A stretch of DNA of 26,740 nt from Porphyromonadaceae bacterium UBA7555 (lineage in GTDB: Bacteria > Bacteroidota > Bacteroidia > Bacteroidales > Muribaculaceae), in assembly GCA_002478045.1 (NCBI GenBank), contig DLLT01000002.1, positions 1 to 26,740 on the forward strand. Reading direction: 5' to 3'. The translations under genes were made by a program, and so were the position numbers. The notes below the pieces were generated by a model. That model was not told the DNA's origin. It searched no databases and saw nothing but the letters and a program-made list of their open reading frames with translations. Below, in pieces: positions 8,743 through 15,876 of this stretch. Numbering within the stretch: position 1 is the stretch's first letter; the number at the start of each line of letters is the position of its first letter.

Positions 8743-9471
8743 TTACTTAAACAGATACCGGGCCAGGCCGTAGATATAGCGCCTGAATCCGGGACGATAA
8801 TTGAGTACGCGCTCAAACCATCCGATATGTTTGCCAAAAAATCGCACACATACGCCTACGTATACCATGGCAAATAAAGTGCCTATGCCAACAATGTTCC
8901 ATAACCACTGTCCAAAGAATATGTAGCATGCGATAATGGCGCATACAACGATGAAGATGTCAAATCCGATTTTAATGGTGGAAAAAGCGAGGGAAGTTAC
9001 ACGGCTTATTGCAACCGGCAGACCTTCGCCGGGCATAGTCACTGAACCGCATCTCACCTCGAGTGATATGCCAAAACCCATTACAGTACATCCGGCAATT
9101 TGCAGTATAATTTTGCCTGGTAGCCAATCGGTCACCATCATTGAAGTCAAGAGCATATTCAGGTCTATGAGCGAGCCGAAGACAAAACCAATCAATAGCT
9201 GGAAAAACTGGACGGCTTCGAATTGTCGTCTTAGAATGGCAATCTGGAGGAGTACAAACACGGCATTCATAATATAGGTGTACTGACCGATAGTCAGCGC
9301 CGGCATAGTACCCTTTGTTCCGGCACATTCGAATACATACGGAAGCGATGAAATTACGCTTGACCCCAGTTGGCTTTGGACACATAGAGCCACGCCAAGA
9401 GTCATTATAAACAACGAAAACAGCAGCAGAATATGCTGCCAAACAAAAGATACTATGCGGTTTTTATCCAT
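8743..9471 (-). CDS. YczE/YitT-like integral membrane protein
   Basis: This 242-residue membrane protein has about five hydrophobic segments (near 10-32, 50-75, 80-105, 120-140 and 155-195). The N-terminal pattern, LFIMTLGVALCVQSQLGSS, is typical of the YczE/YitT-like family. RCGSVTMPGEGLPVAIS in the middle is also a family hallmark. The function is unknown, although transport has been proposed for relatives. It converges on the FAD-enzyme gene. I see no clear promoter, although a 6-bp hairpin (9504-9530) lies upstream. Confidence 0.75.
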   Translation of the reverse strand: MDKNRIVSFVWQHILLLFSLFIMTLGVALCVQSQLGSSVISSLPYVFECAGTKGTMPALTIGQYTYIMNAVFVLLQIAILRRQFEAVQFFQLLIGFVFGSLIDLNMLLTSMMVTDWLPGKIILQIAGCTVMGFGISLEVRCGSVTMPGEGLPVAISRVTSLAFSTIKIGFDIFIVVCAIIACYIFFGQWLWNIVGIGTLFAMVYVGVCVRFFGKHIGWFERVLNYRPGFRRYIYGLARYLFK

Positions 9472-9545
9472 ACGTAAAAGCTTGATTCGATTGTGACATT
9501 AGGCGCTACGTCAGTGAATTATGTGTAGCGATGATGCTGATAAGA

Positions 9546-9584
9546 ATATAATATGCAGACACCTTTCGATGTCTGCACATTATA
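9546..9584 (-). terminator. Terminator of the alpha/beta hydrolase-MurF-Ddl operon
   Basis: GCAGACA (9555-9561) pairs perfectly with TGTCTGC (9570-9576), extended by AT-rich arms on both sides. It lies about 20 bases after the ddl stop. In the minus direction the descending arm runs into ATATTATATTC, which can serve as a weak U-rich tract. Confidence 0.6.
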
Positions 9585-9603
9585 TTAGGGCGTTTCGGCG
9601 TGA

Positions 9604-10800
9604 TTATGCTTTTATTCCTTTTGCGCCTTTTGCGCCTTTTGTACCGCCGCCGAGGGCAAAGATGTTTTGGTCGTATGATACTATTTTTTGGCTTTGATGA
9701 CGAGCACGTTTGAGCGCAAGAGATACCAGTTGCGACATTAGTTCGCTGAATTTAATGCCCGAAGCCTCCCATAAGTAGAAGGATAGCGAGCCCGGTATGG
9801 TGTTGATTTCGTTGATGTATATCAAGCCGTTAGCATCATCTATTATCAAGTCGACGCGGGCCACTCCGTGACAGGACAATACGCGGAAAGTCTCTCCGGC
9901 AAGGAATTGGATGCGTTTGGTGACATCCTCGTCCAATTCGGCCGGAATACGTTTGGCCGAGGCTTGCATACCTTTGGCGCCTTTGCTGCCTCCCATGTAC
10001 TTGTCTGTATACGAGAGGATTTCGCCTGTTTTGATGGGCTCTTCGAGTACAGACGTCCGATAGTCATCGCTTGTTCCAAGGACGGAGCAGTTGATTTCCT
10101 TGAGTTGCTCGACGAGATGTTCGACGATGAGACGTGTCGTGTACTTGGCTGCTTCAGTGATTTTTTCGGCGAGAGCCTCACGATTGTCAGCGCGTGCAAT
10201 GCCTACTGAAGACCCGAGGTCGGCGGGCTTGACAATTACGGGGTAAGATAATACTTTCTCTACTTGAGCGATAACCGCGTCGGGGTCTGAAGCCCACTCT
10301 TGATCTGTAAACCAGGTGTAGTCCACCACCGGTATATTGCAAGCACGGAGTATCATCTTCATTGTGATTTTGTCCATACCGTTGGCAGAAGCCAATACAT
10401 CGCATCCGGCGTAAGGTATACCCGTAGCCTGCAAAATGCCTTGGAATGATCCGTCTTCGCCATTGGCTCCGTGTAGTACCGGGATAATTACGTCAAGTGT
10501 GGCTACTTTCTTGACTTTGGTGCCAAACATCGAGGATACATCGGTATAGAGTGCGGTGTCGCCATATATGGGACGCATATATACCGGGGTGCAACGGTGT
10601 AAAAGCGCTGGGACATCGCGGTAATTGGAAACCTCCATCAAGGCTTCACCTGTATACCATTGTCCGCCTTTGGTGATATATATTGGGGTTATGTCATAGA
10701 GTGTTCGGTCGATGGCATTCATAGCCTGAGATGCCGAGATTACAGATATTTCGTGCTCGGTCGAGCGTCCGCCGAAAAATACGCCGATATTGGTTTTCAT
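9604..10800 (-). CDS. ddl: D-alanine--D-alanine ligase
   Basis: This cytoplasmic ATP-grasp ligase joins two D-Ala for peptidoglycan precursors. Motifs: GGRSTEHEISV (10-20), HGANGEDGSFQG (110-121), KPADLGSSVGIA (191-202), an omega-loop region SYTDKYMGGSKGAKGMQASAKR (262-283, cited by position), and metal ligands in RVDLII (Asp317) and YINEINTIPGSLS (Glu331, Asn333). The 398 residues exceed the usual 310-380. The extra length is a C-terminal tail ending in a KGAKGAKGIKA stretch, encoded by repeated GGCGCAAAA units. It is third in an operon after the alpha/beta hydrolase and MurF-like genes, 68 bases behind the latter. MurF uses the D-Ala-D-Ala that Ddl makes. Confidence 0.95.
   Translation of the reverse strand: MKTNIGVFFGGRSTEHEISVISASQAMNAIDRTLYDITPIYITKGGQWYTGEALMEVSNYRDVPALLHRCTPVYMRPIYGDTALYTDVSSMFGTKVKKVATLDVIIPVLHGANGEDGSFQGILQATGIPYAGCDVLASANGMDKITMKMILRACNIPVVDYTWFTDQEWASDPDAVIAQVEKVLSYPVIVKPADLGSSVGIARADNREALAEKITEAAKYTTRLIVEHLVEQLKEINCSVLGTSDDYRTSVLEEPIKTGEILSYTDKYMGGSKGAKGMQASAKRIPAELDEDVTKRIQFLAGETFRVLSCHGVARVDLIIDDANGLIYINEINTIPGSLSFYLWEASGIKFSELMSQLVSLALKRARHQSQKIVSYDQNIFALGGGTKGAKGAKGIKA
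9608..9643 (-). repeat. Short tandem coding repeat at ddl 3' end
   Basis: On the coding strand the last codons contain consecutive units close to GGCGCAAAA/GGTACAAAA, giving Gly-Thr-Lys-Gly-Ala-Lys-Gly-Ala-Lys. The low-complexity tail follows the last recognisable helix of the ligase and is probably disordered. Confidence 0.7.
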
Positions 10801-10868
10801 AATTCTGTATATATTGTGTTGTTGTTTGCTTGTGTAACGCTAAATTATTGATACTGAGACTTAGTCGA

Positions 10869-12491
10869 TTACTTGAATGTGTCAGGCAAGTCGTTTTCGT
10901 ATAATACTACATCACCATGTCCGGCATGCATTACAATGTATTGCTGGGCTTGTGCAAAGGTGTCAAAGGCAAGGACTTCCGTGCCTTTACCATTTTCTGC
11001 GTCTTTGGTCTCCTCGATGCCTTTGACGATAGCATTATGATTGTATTGACCGACGACAAGAGCTATGTCGGCTTTACGGCCTATCTGAGTACCGAATGTG
11101 TGGTTGAGGTCCTCTTGTCTCTCGCCTAACTCGATCATTCCTGGAGTAACGACAATTGCGCGACCTCGGCTGTCTTGTGCCATATCGGCAAGTACGTCTA
11201 AGGCCATTTCAGCTCCGCCGGGATTGCTGTTGTATGCATCATCCAGGATGGTATACGAACCGGGTAAACGGCGTACCGACAGGCGATGTTCCACTTGACT
11301 GAGCGTGCGTACTGCTAATGTAATTTTTGCGGTTGCTACACCGAGTTTGAGCGCAATGATGACTGCGGCCGTGATATTGGAGATATTGCAGCGGCCTACC
11401 AATTGTGTTTGGAGTTGCAGGTGCAGTCCATCGGGTCCTACGATGGTGAATGAGGTGCCGTGAGCAGTTGTGGCAATGTCGCATGCGCGGTAGGATGCTT
11501 CGTCTGTATTGTCCACTGCGTAGCGAGCTACAGCGACATTGTCCACCTTACGTGTGCGAATCATTTCAAAGTCATTATTGACTACTGCGAGGCCGTCAGC
11601 CGGTAGTGCATCGGCCAACTCGAATTTGGTGTCGCGCACATTTTCGATGGTCTTGAATGATTGGAGATGTTGAGGCCCTACAGCGGTGATAATGCCCATA
11701 CAAGGATGCACGATGTCGCAAATTTCGCGAATGTCTCCGCGCTGTTTTGCTCCCATTTCGGCGATGAATATTTCATCGTAAGGCTTCAGGTACTCGCGTA
11801 TGGTGCGTACGACGCCGAGCGTGGTATTAAAGTTGCCTGGGGTCATGCAGACGCTGAATTGTTCGGCAAGTATATGATTCAGAAAGTGCTTGGTCGAGGT
11901 TTTGCCGTAGCTTCCCGTAATTCCAATCACTTTAAGACGTGGCATATCTGCAATACGGCGACGTGCATCGTTGATATAGCGTCTATTGATTGCATTTTCG
12001 ACAGGAATGAGGATGAAGCAGGCCGCCATAATTATGCCGTGCGACAGGGCGTAGCATGCCGTGAGGGACTCGGCCGCTACAAAAGCGTAGGGCGCGTAGA
12101 CATCGCCTATCAGCAGCGTTGAGGCGCAGGTAACACCTATGGTAATGATGCAGGAAGCAATCATTATGCGTGCGGCGCGCCGCGTCATTACAAGAGGCTT
12201 TTTGTAATGCCTGGTGGCCAGTTGCCATGTACGGATAATGCCGTAGAGTAGTGCCGCACCAAGGGCAATGCCGGATAGGTGAAGATTGGTAAGCCCGATA
12301 AAGAATATAATTAAGACGCACAGTCTCGACATTGAAGTGCTGTCGCCGCTTTCGCGCAGCCATTGCATATACCGAGAGTTGCGATACGAGTTTTGTTGTA
12401 GCATCATAAGGTCGCGACGCAGTTCGAGGAACAGCGCTACGGCCATAGCCAAAGCGGCGGCGGATGCGAATATTGTCATTTGTATTGTCAT
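10869..12491 (-). CDS. Membrane-anchored MurF-type Mur ligase
   Basis: This 540-residue protein joins an N-terminal membrane domain (about four or five hydrophobic segments, near 5-24, 55-88, 107-129 and 137-163) to a full Mur ligase. Ligase motifs: P-loop GITGSYGKTST (190-200), NFNTTLG (220-226), EMGAKQRGDI (245-254), TAVGPQHLQSF (269-279), a likely carbamylated Lys289, EHR (401-403) and DDAYNSNP (417-424). The last is the MurF signature. MurF adds D-Ala-D-Ala to UDP-MurNAc-tripeptide; soluble MurF is about 430-460 residues and lacks the membrane part. The start overlaps the hydrolase stop (TAATG) and ddl follows. It may be a second, membrane-tethered MurF or a related amide ligase. The canonical murF, if there is one, is outside this window. 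Confidence 0.85.
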   Translation of the reverse strand: MTIQMTIFASAAALAMAVALFLELRRDLMMLQQNSYRNSRYMQWLRESGDSTSMSRLCVLIIFFIGLTNLHLSGIALGAALLYGIIRTWQLATRHYKKPLVMTRRAARIMIASCIITIGVTCASTLLIGDVYAPYAFVAAESLTACYALSHGIIMAACFILIPVENAINRRYINDARRRIADMPRLKVIGITGSYGKTSTKHFLNHILAEQFSVCMTPGNFNTTLGVVRTIREYLKPYDEIFIAEMGAKQRGDIREICDIVHPCMGIITAVGPQHLQSFKTIENVRDTKFELADALPADGLAVVNNDFEMIRTRKVDNVAVARYAVDNTDEASYRACDIATTAHGTSFTIVGPDGLHLQLQTQLVGRCNISNITAAVIIALKLGVATAKITLAVRTLSQVEHRLSVRRLPGSYTILDDAYNSNPGGAEMALDVLADMAQDSRGRAIVVTPGMIELGERQEDLNHTFGTQIGRKADIALVVGQYNHNAIVKGIEETKDAENGKGTEVLAFDTFAQAQQYIVMHAGHGDVVLYENDLPDTFK

Positions 12492-13288
12492 TATTTCTTG
12501 TCTCTGAGCGAATTGAGAAATGATGTAACTACGGCGCGAAATCCGACCGGATTGTCCAGAAAACTATAATGCCCGCATCCGGCGAAAGAAACCAGTCCGG
12601 CATCGGTAATGTTTTTCTCCATTATGTGTGCGTCGCCGATGGGGGTTGCTGTATCGTTTTCGCCCCAAATCAGCAGGGTGGGAGCCTTGATTGACGGCAT
12701 AACGTGCCGTAAGTCTTCGCCTACACAGCGACTGAGTATAGCTCGCATCATCGGTGTGGAATTGGCGTAATCGGACGAGCCGCGATGACGGCGCATACGC
12801 TCGACGACGGCTTCGGCTTTGGTGCGTGGCAGTAGCGCATAGGCTAAGCGTCTGCCTGCTTTATAGCTGTATACTCTGATGTAATACTTTAGGCTATGGC
12901 GCGGACGTATACCGGCGGCGTCCACCAATATGACGGCTCGTACATCGTTGCGCGAAGACATAAGTATGGATATACGCCCTCCGAAGCTGTGTCCAACGAG
13001 GATGGGACGCATGATGCCGAGTTCCTTTGCCAAAGCCTCGATATGACGAGTGTATTCTTCGATGCCCCATACAGACGGCGGTTCGGAGCTTTGACCGAAT
13101 CCGGGTAGGTCGATGTTGTATACTCGGCATCCGTTGACGGCGCACACTGACTCTATGGAGGCTACGGTGGATACATTGCATCCCCAGCCATGCATAAGAA
13201 TAAGCGGCATACCGTCCTCGTTTCCGGCGATATGTACATGTGTATGTATATCACAGACATCAACGTAGATGTCCCGAGACTGTTCCAT
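12491..13288 (-). CDS. Alpha/beta-fold hydrolase
   Basis: This 265-residue cytoplasmic hydrolase has the canonical order of motifs: HGWG oxyanion region (33-36), nucleophile Ser101 in GHSFGG, acid Asp212 in WGENDTATP and His240 in GCGHYSFLD, with a helical cap between about 130 and 190. The family covers esterases, peptidases and C-C hydrolases, so the substrate is open. Its stop overlaps the MurF-like start by one base, so the two are translationally coupled and a role linked to cell-wall precursors or their amide bonds is plausible. It has its own TTG-20-TAAATTTG promoter, which separates this operon from the peptide cluster upstream. Confidence 0.85.
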   Translation of the reverse strand: MEQSRDIYVDVCDIHTHVHIAGNEDGMPLILMHGWGCNVSTVASIESVCAVNGCRVYNIDLPGFGQSSEPPSVWGIEEYTRHIEALAKELGIMRPILVGHSFGGRISILMSSRNDVRAVILVDAAGIRPRHSLKYYIRVYSYKAGRRLAYALLPRTKAEAVVERMRRHRGSSDYANSTPMMRAILSRCVGEDLRHVMPSIKAPTLLIWGENDTATPIGDAHIMEKNITDAGLVSFAGCGHYSFLDNPVGFRAVVTSFLNSLRDKK

Positions 13289-13313
13289 AGTCGTTGTAGC
13301 TGGTTTTATTGTG

Positions 13314-13344
13314 CAAATTTACGCATTTTGCGTTATACGCGCAA
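13314..13344 (-). promoter_or_regulatory. Promoter of hydrolase-MurF-Ddl operon
   Basis: The minus strand has TAAATTTG (13314-13321) and a TTG (13342-13344) 20 bases upstream, fitting the Bacteroidetes promoter. The -7 box is 25 bases before the hydrolase start, so the leader is very short. Confidence 0.6.
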
Positions 13345-13367
13345 CAGCAAAAATCAACAGCAAAAAT
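13342..13367. repeat. 13-bp direct tandem repeat
   Basis: CAACAGCAAAAAT occurs twice in tandem (13342-13354 and 13355-13367), followed by a further CAAC. It covers the -33 region of the hydrolase operon promoter and may be a slippage product or a regulator site. Confidence 0.8.
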
Positions 13368-13454
13368 CAACCGCTGCCACGCAACAATTGTCGTGATTGT
13401 ATGGGTATGCCTGTGAAATCAGAATAAGTGGCGCAGATAGGGTTTTAGGTGTGG

Positions 13455-13652
13455 TTATTTATCGGCTAAAAGGCCGAATATGGTTGTGCCGTCTTCTGAC
13501 ACCGGCACCAGTAGGGCAATGACGGCTAATATAACGAATATGACCAGTACGAAGATGGTGCCGTACCGGATTATTCCGGGAAGTTTTTCGCCGAGCATAC
13601 TTTGTATTTTGGGCGAACGCTGTGTGTCGTCTGTATGTGTCTGTTTGTCCAT
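13455..13652 (-). CDS. Small membrane protein resembling HlyD N-terminal anchor
   Basis: This 65-residue protein has a charged N-terminus (1-28) and a single transmembrane segment (about 30-52) followed by a short tail. The stretch IQSMLGEKLPGIIRYGTIF resembles the region just before the membrane anchor of Bacteroidales HlyD-type adaptors (typically a conserved ILG-x-x-P-x-x-I-x-R-x-G pattern, from memory). The periplasmic coiled coil and lipoyl parts, several hundred residues, are absent, and only 167 bases separate it from the next gene. It follows the C39 ABC exporter gene by 18 bases, where the adaptor gene normally lies. It is either a truncated adaptor or a specialised small accessory subunit. 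Confidence 0.7.
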   Translation of the reverse strand: MDKQTHTDDTQRSPKIQSMLGEKLPGIIRYGTIFVLVIFVILAVIALLVPVSEDGTTIFGLLADK

Positions 13653-13670
13653 AGATGATAGATGTTTGCG

Positions 13671-15848
13671 TCAATGTCCGAGTTCAAGTTGGTCTTTGAC
13701 AAGGTTGAAATACACTCCACGTGATTGGACAAGTGTGTCATGTGTACCCGTTTCGACGATGCGGCCTTTGTCGAGTACGATTATTCGGTCGGCATTACGC
13801 ACTGTTGATAGACGATGTGCAATTACGATGACCGTACGTCCGCGGAAAAATTCGGCAAGATTGTCCACGATTGTACGCTCGTTGGATGCGTCCAGTGAGT
13901 TTGTGGCCTCGTCAAGCACTATGTATTGTGGCGAGCGATATACGGCACGTGCGATGAGTATGCGCTGTTTTTGACCTTGGCTTAGTCCGAGGCCTTCGTT
14001 TCCTATTTTGGTGTGATACTTGAGAGGAAGCGATTGGATAAAGTCGTATATATTGGCTACGTGTGCGGCGTAATCCAATTTGGCTCGGTCTATCTCGGAG
14101 TCGTCAGCGGCGATGTTACGTTCGATGCTTTCCGAGAAGATGTATCCGTTTTGCATCACTACACCGCATTGGCTTCTCCACCATCGCGGATTGTATTCTT
14201 TGAGGTTGACGCCGGCGATGTCTATTGTCCCGGCCATCGGCGGATAGTACCCGAGGATTAGTTTGAGCAATGTGCTTTTGCCGCTGCCCGAGGCGCCGAC
14301 AATAGCAGTTATCTTTCCTTTGGGTACGGACATACAGATGTCGTTCAATGTATATTCCGGCAAATCGGGGTCATACTTGAATGACACGTGGTCGAATACA
14401 ATGTCGCCCGACTCGGCAAATTGTGTGCGAGTCCCGGCCGATGACTCCTCGTTTTGGCCTCTATGAACTTCGTTTATTCTCTCAAGCGATATGCGCATAT
14501 CCTGACATGAGTACACAAACGACATTAGTTGCTCGATGGGCGAATTGAGCTGCCCTACAATATATTGTATGGCCAGCATCATGCCAAGTGTAATTTCGCC
14601 TTCGATGACGGCAGTGGCCGACAATACGGTAATCAGGATGTTTTTGATTTCGTTGATGAGTATTGCTCCGGTTTCTTGGACTTGTTGCAGCTTGAGCGCA
14701 CGTACGCGTGTCCCGAAGAGGTCCGCTTGTGCGTCCTCCCATTCGTAACGTCGGCGTTTTTCGCAATTCTGCAATTTGATTTCGGGCATCGCGGATAACA
14801 TTTCGTATGTCTTGCTTTGGCTGACAGCCTCGTACTCAAAGGTCTCGTAGTCAAGAGTCTTGCGTCGTTGTAGAAAGCGTATAATCCATAGTGCATAAAC
14901 GATGCTGCCGCCCATAAACACGGCAAAAATCACTCCGTTGTATATCAGCAATACTATGCCGAAGACCGCAAAGCTCAGCATTGCGAAGGTTACATTGAGC
15001 ACCTGTCCGGTCAGAAACGACTGTATACGGCTATGGTCGGCCACTCTTTGTAACAAATCGCCTAACAATCTGGACTCGAAGAAGGACATTGGCAATTCCA
15101 TTAGCTTGATAAAGAAATCGCTGACGAGGCTGATATTGATGCGCATGGACATATGCAGTAATAGCCAGCGGCGTATAAAATCTGTAGCTGTGCGTCCGGC
15201 CACAATCATCATTTCGCCGATAAGTATCAGCCATATAAGTCCGATGTCGTGCCGTTTGATGCCTTTATCGACTATAAATTGCGTCAAAAAAGGCATTGCC
15301 AGTTGCAATAGGCAGCCAAGAGCCAGACCGAGGGCTATTTGGAATAGATAAGCCTTGTATTCCTTTATATAACCGAACACAAATCGTAATACCGAGGGTG
15401 TGGTTACATGATCTTCTACAATTGTACCGAATTTGTCCGTCGTCTCTAATAGCATGGCAATGCCTTTACCCGATGCACTGATCCAATGACTCAAAAACTC
15501 GGCTTCGGTTAGGCGCAATATACCTTTGGCCGGATCGCATATATGATATCGTCCATGGTCATCTATGCGGTATAGAATTACGAAATGGTTCTGATTCCAG
15601 TGTAGTATGCAGGGTAGGGGAAGGTCGTACAACTTGGCTAAGGGTATTGAGACGTTCATTGTCCGAAATCCGAGTCTTTGTGCCATTTTGGATAGTCCGA
15701 GCAAGGACATTCCCTCATGGCCTATCTGTCCCATGCCGGAGATAAAGCGAGCCGAGTATTTTACCCCGTAGTAACGACAGACTGACACCATGCAAGCAAT
15801 TCCGCACTGCATAGCGTCTGTCTGTTTTGTGAAAGGGAAGCGCTTCAT
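13671..15848 (-). CDS. Peptidase-containing ABC exporter (C39, PCAT type)
   Basis: This 725-residue inner-membrane exporter should cut a double-glycine leader and pump the mature peptide out. The N-terminal C39 peptidase has QTDAMQCG with Cys15, HWNQNHFV with His88 and CDPAKG with Asp105, so the triad is intact. A six-helix transmembrane domain follows (about 160-440). The nucleotide-binding domain has Walker A GASGSGKST near 516-524, signature LSQGQKQR near 622, Walker B IVLDEATNSLD near 645 and the His switch IAHRLS. The Gly-Gly precursor and its maturase are in the same operon, making the substrate assignment strong. It lies 28 bases after the barrel gene. No complete HlyD or TolC partner is nearby. 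Confidence 0.95.
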   Translation of the reverse strand: MKRFPFTKQTDAMQCGIACMVSVCRYYGVKYSARFISGMGQIGHEGMSLLGLSKMAQRLGFRTMNVSIPLAKLYDLPLPCILHWNQNHFVILYRIDDHGRYHICDPAKGILRLTEAEFLSHWISASGKGIAMLLETTDKFGTIVEDHVTTPSVLRFVFGYIKEYKAYLFQIALGLALGCLLQLAMPFLTQFIVDKGIKRHDIGLIWLILIGEMMIVAGRTATDFIRRWLLLHMSMRINISLVSDFFIKLMELPMSFFESRLLGDLLQRVADHSRIQSFLTGQVLNVTFAMLSFAVFGIVLLIYNGVIFAVFMGGSIVYALWIIRFLQRRKTLDYETFEYEAVSQSKTYEMLSAMPEIKLQNCEKRRRYEWEDAQADLFGTRVRALKLQQVQETGAILINEIKNILITVLSATAVIEGEITLGMMLAIQYIVGQLNSPIEQLMSFVYSCQDMRISLERINEVHRGQNEESSAGTRTQFAESGDIVFDHVSFKYDPDLPEYTLNDICMSVPKGKITAIVGASGSGKSTLLKLILGYYPPMAGTIDIAGVNLKEYNPRWWRSQCGVVMQNGYIFSESIERNIAADDSEIDRAKLDYAAHVANIYDFIQSLPLKYHTKIGNEGLGLSQGQKQRILIARAVYRSPQYIVLDEATNSLDASNERTIVDNLAEFFRGRTVIVIAHRLSTVRNADRIIVLDKGRIVETGTHDTLVQSRGVYFNLVKDQLELGH

Positions 15849-15876
15849 CCCGTTTCCTTAATATGTATGGCTCGGA

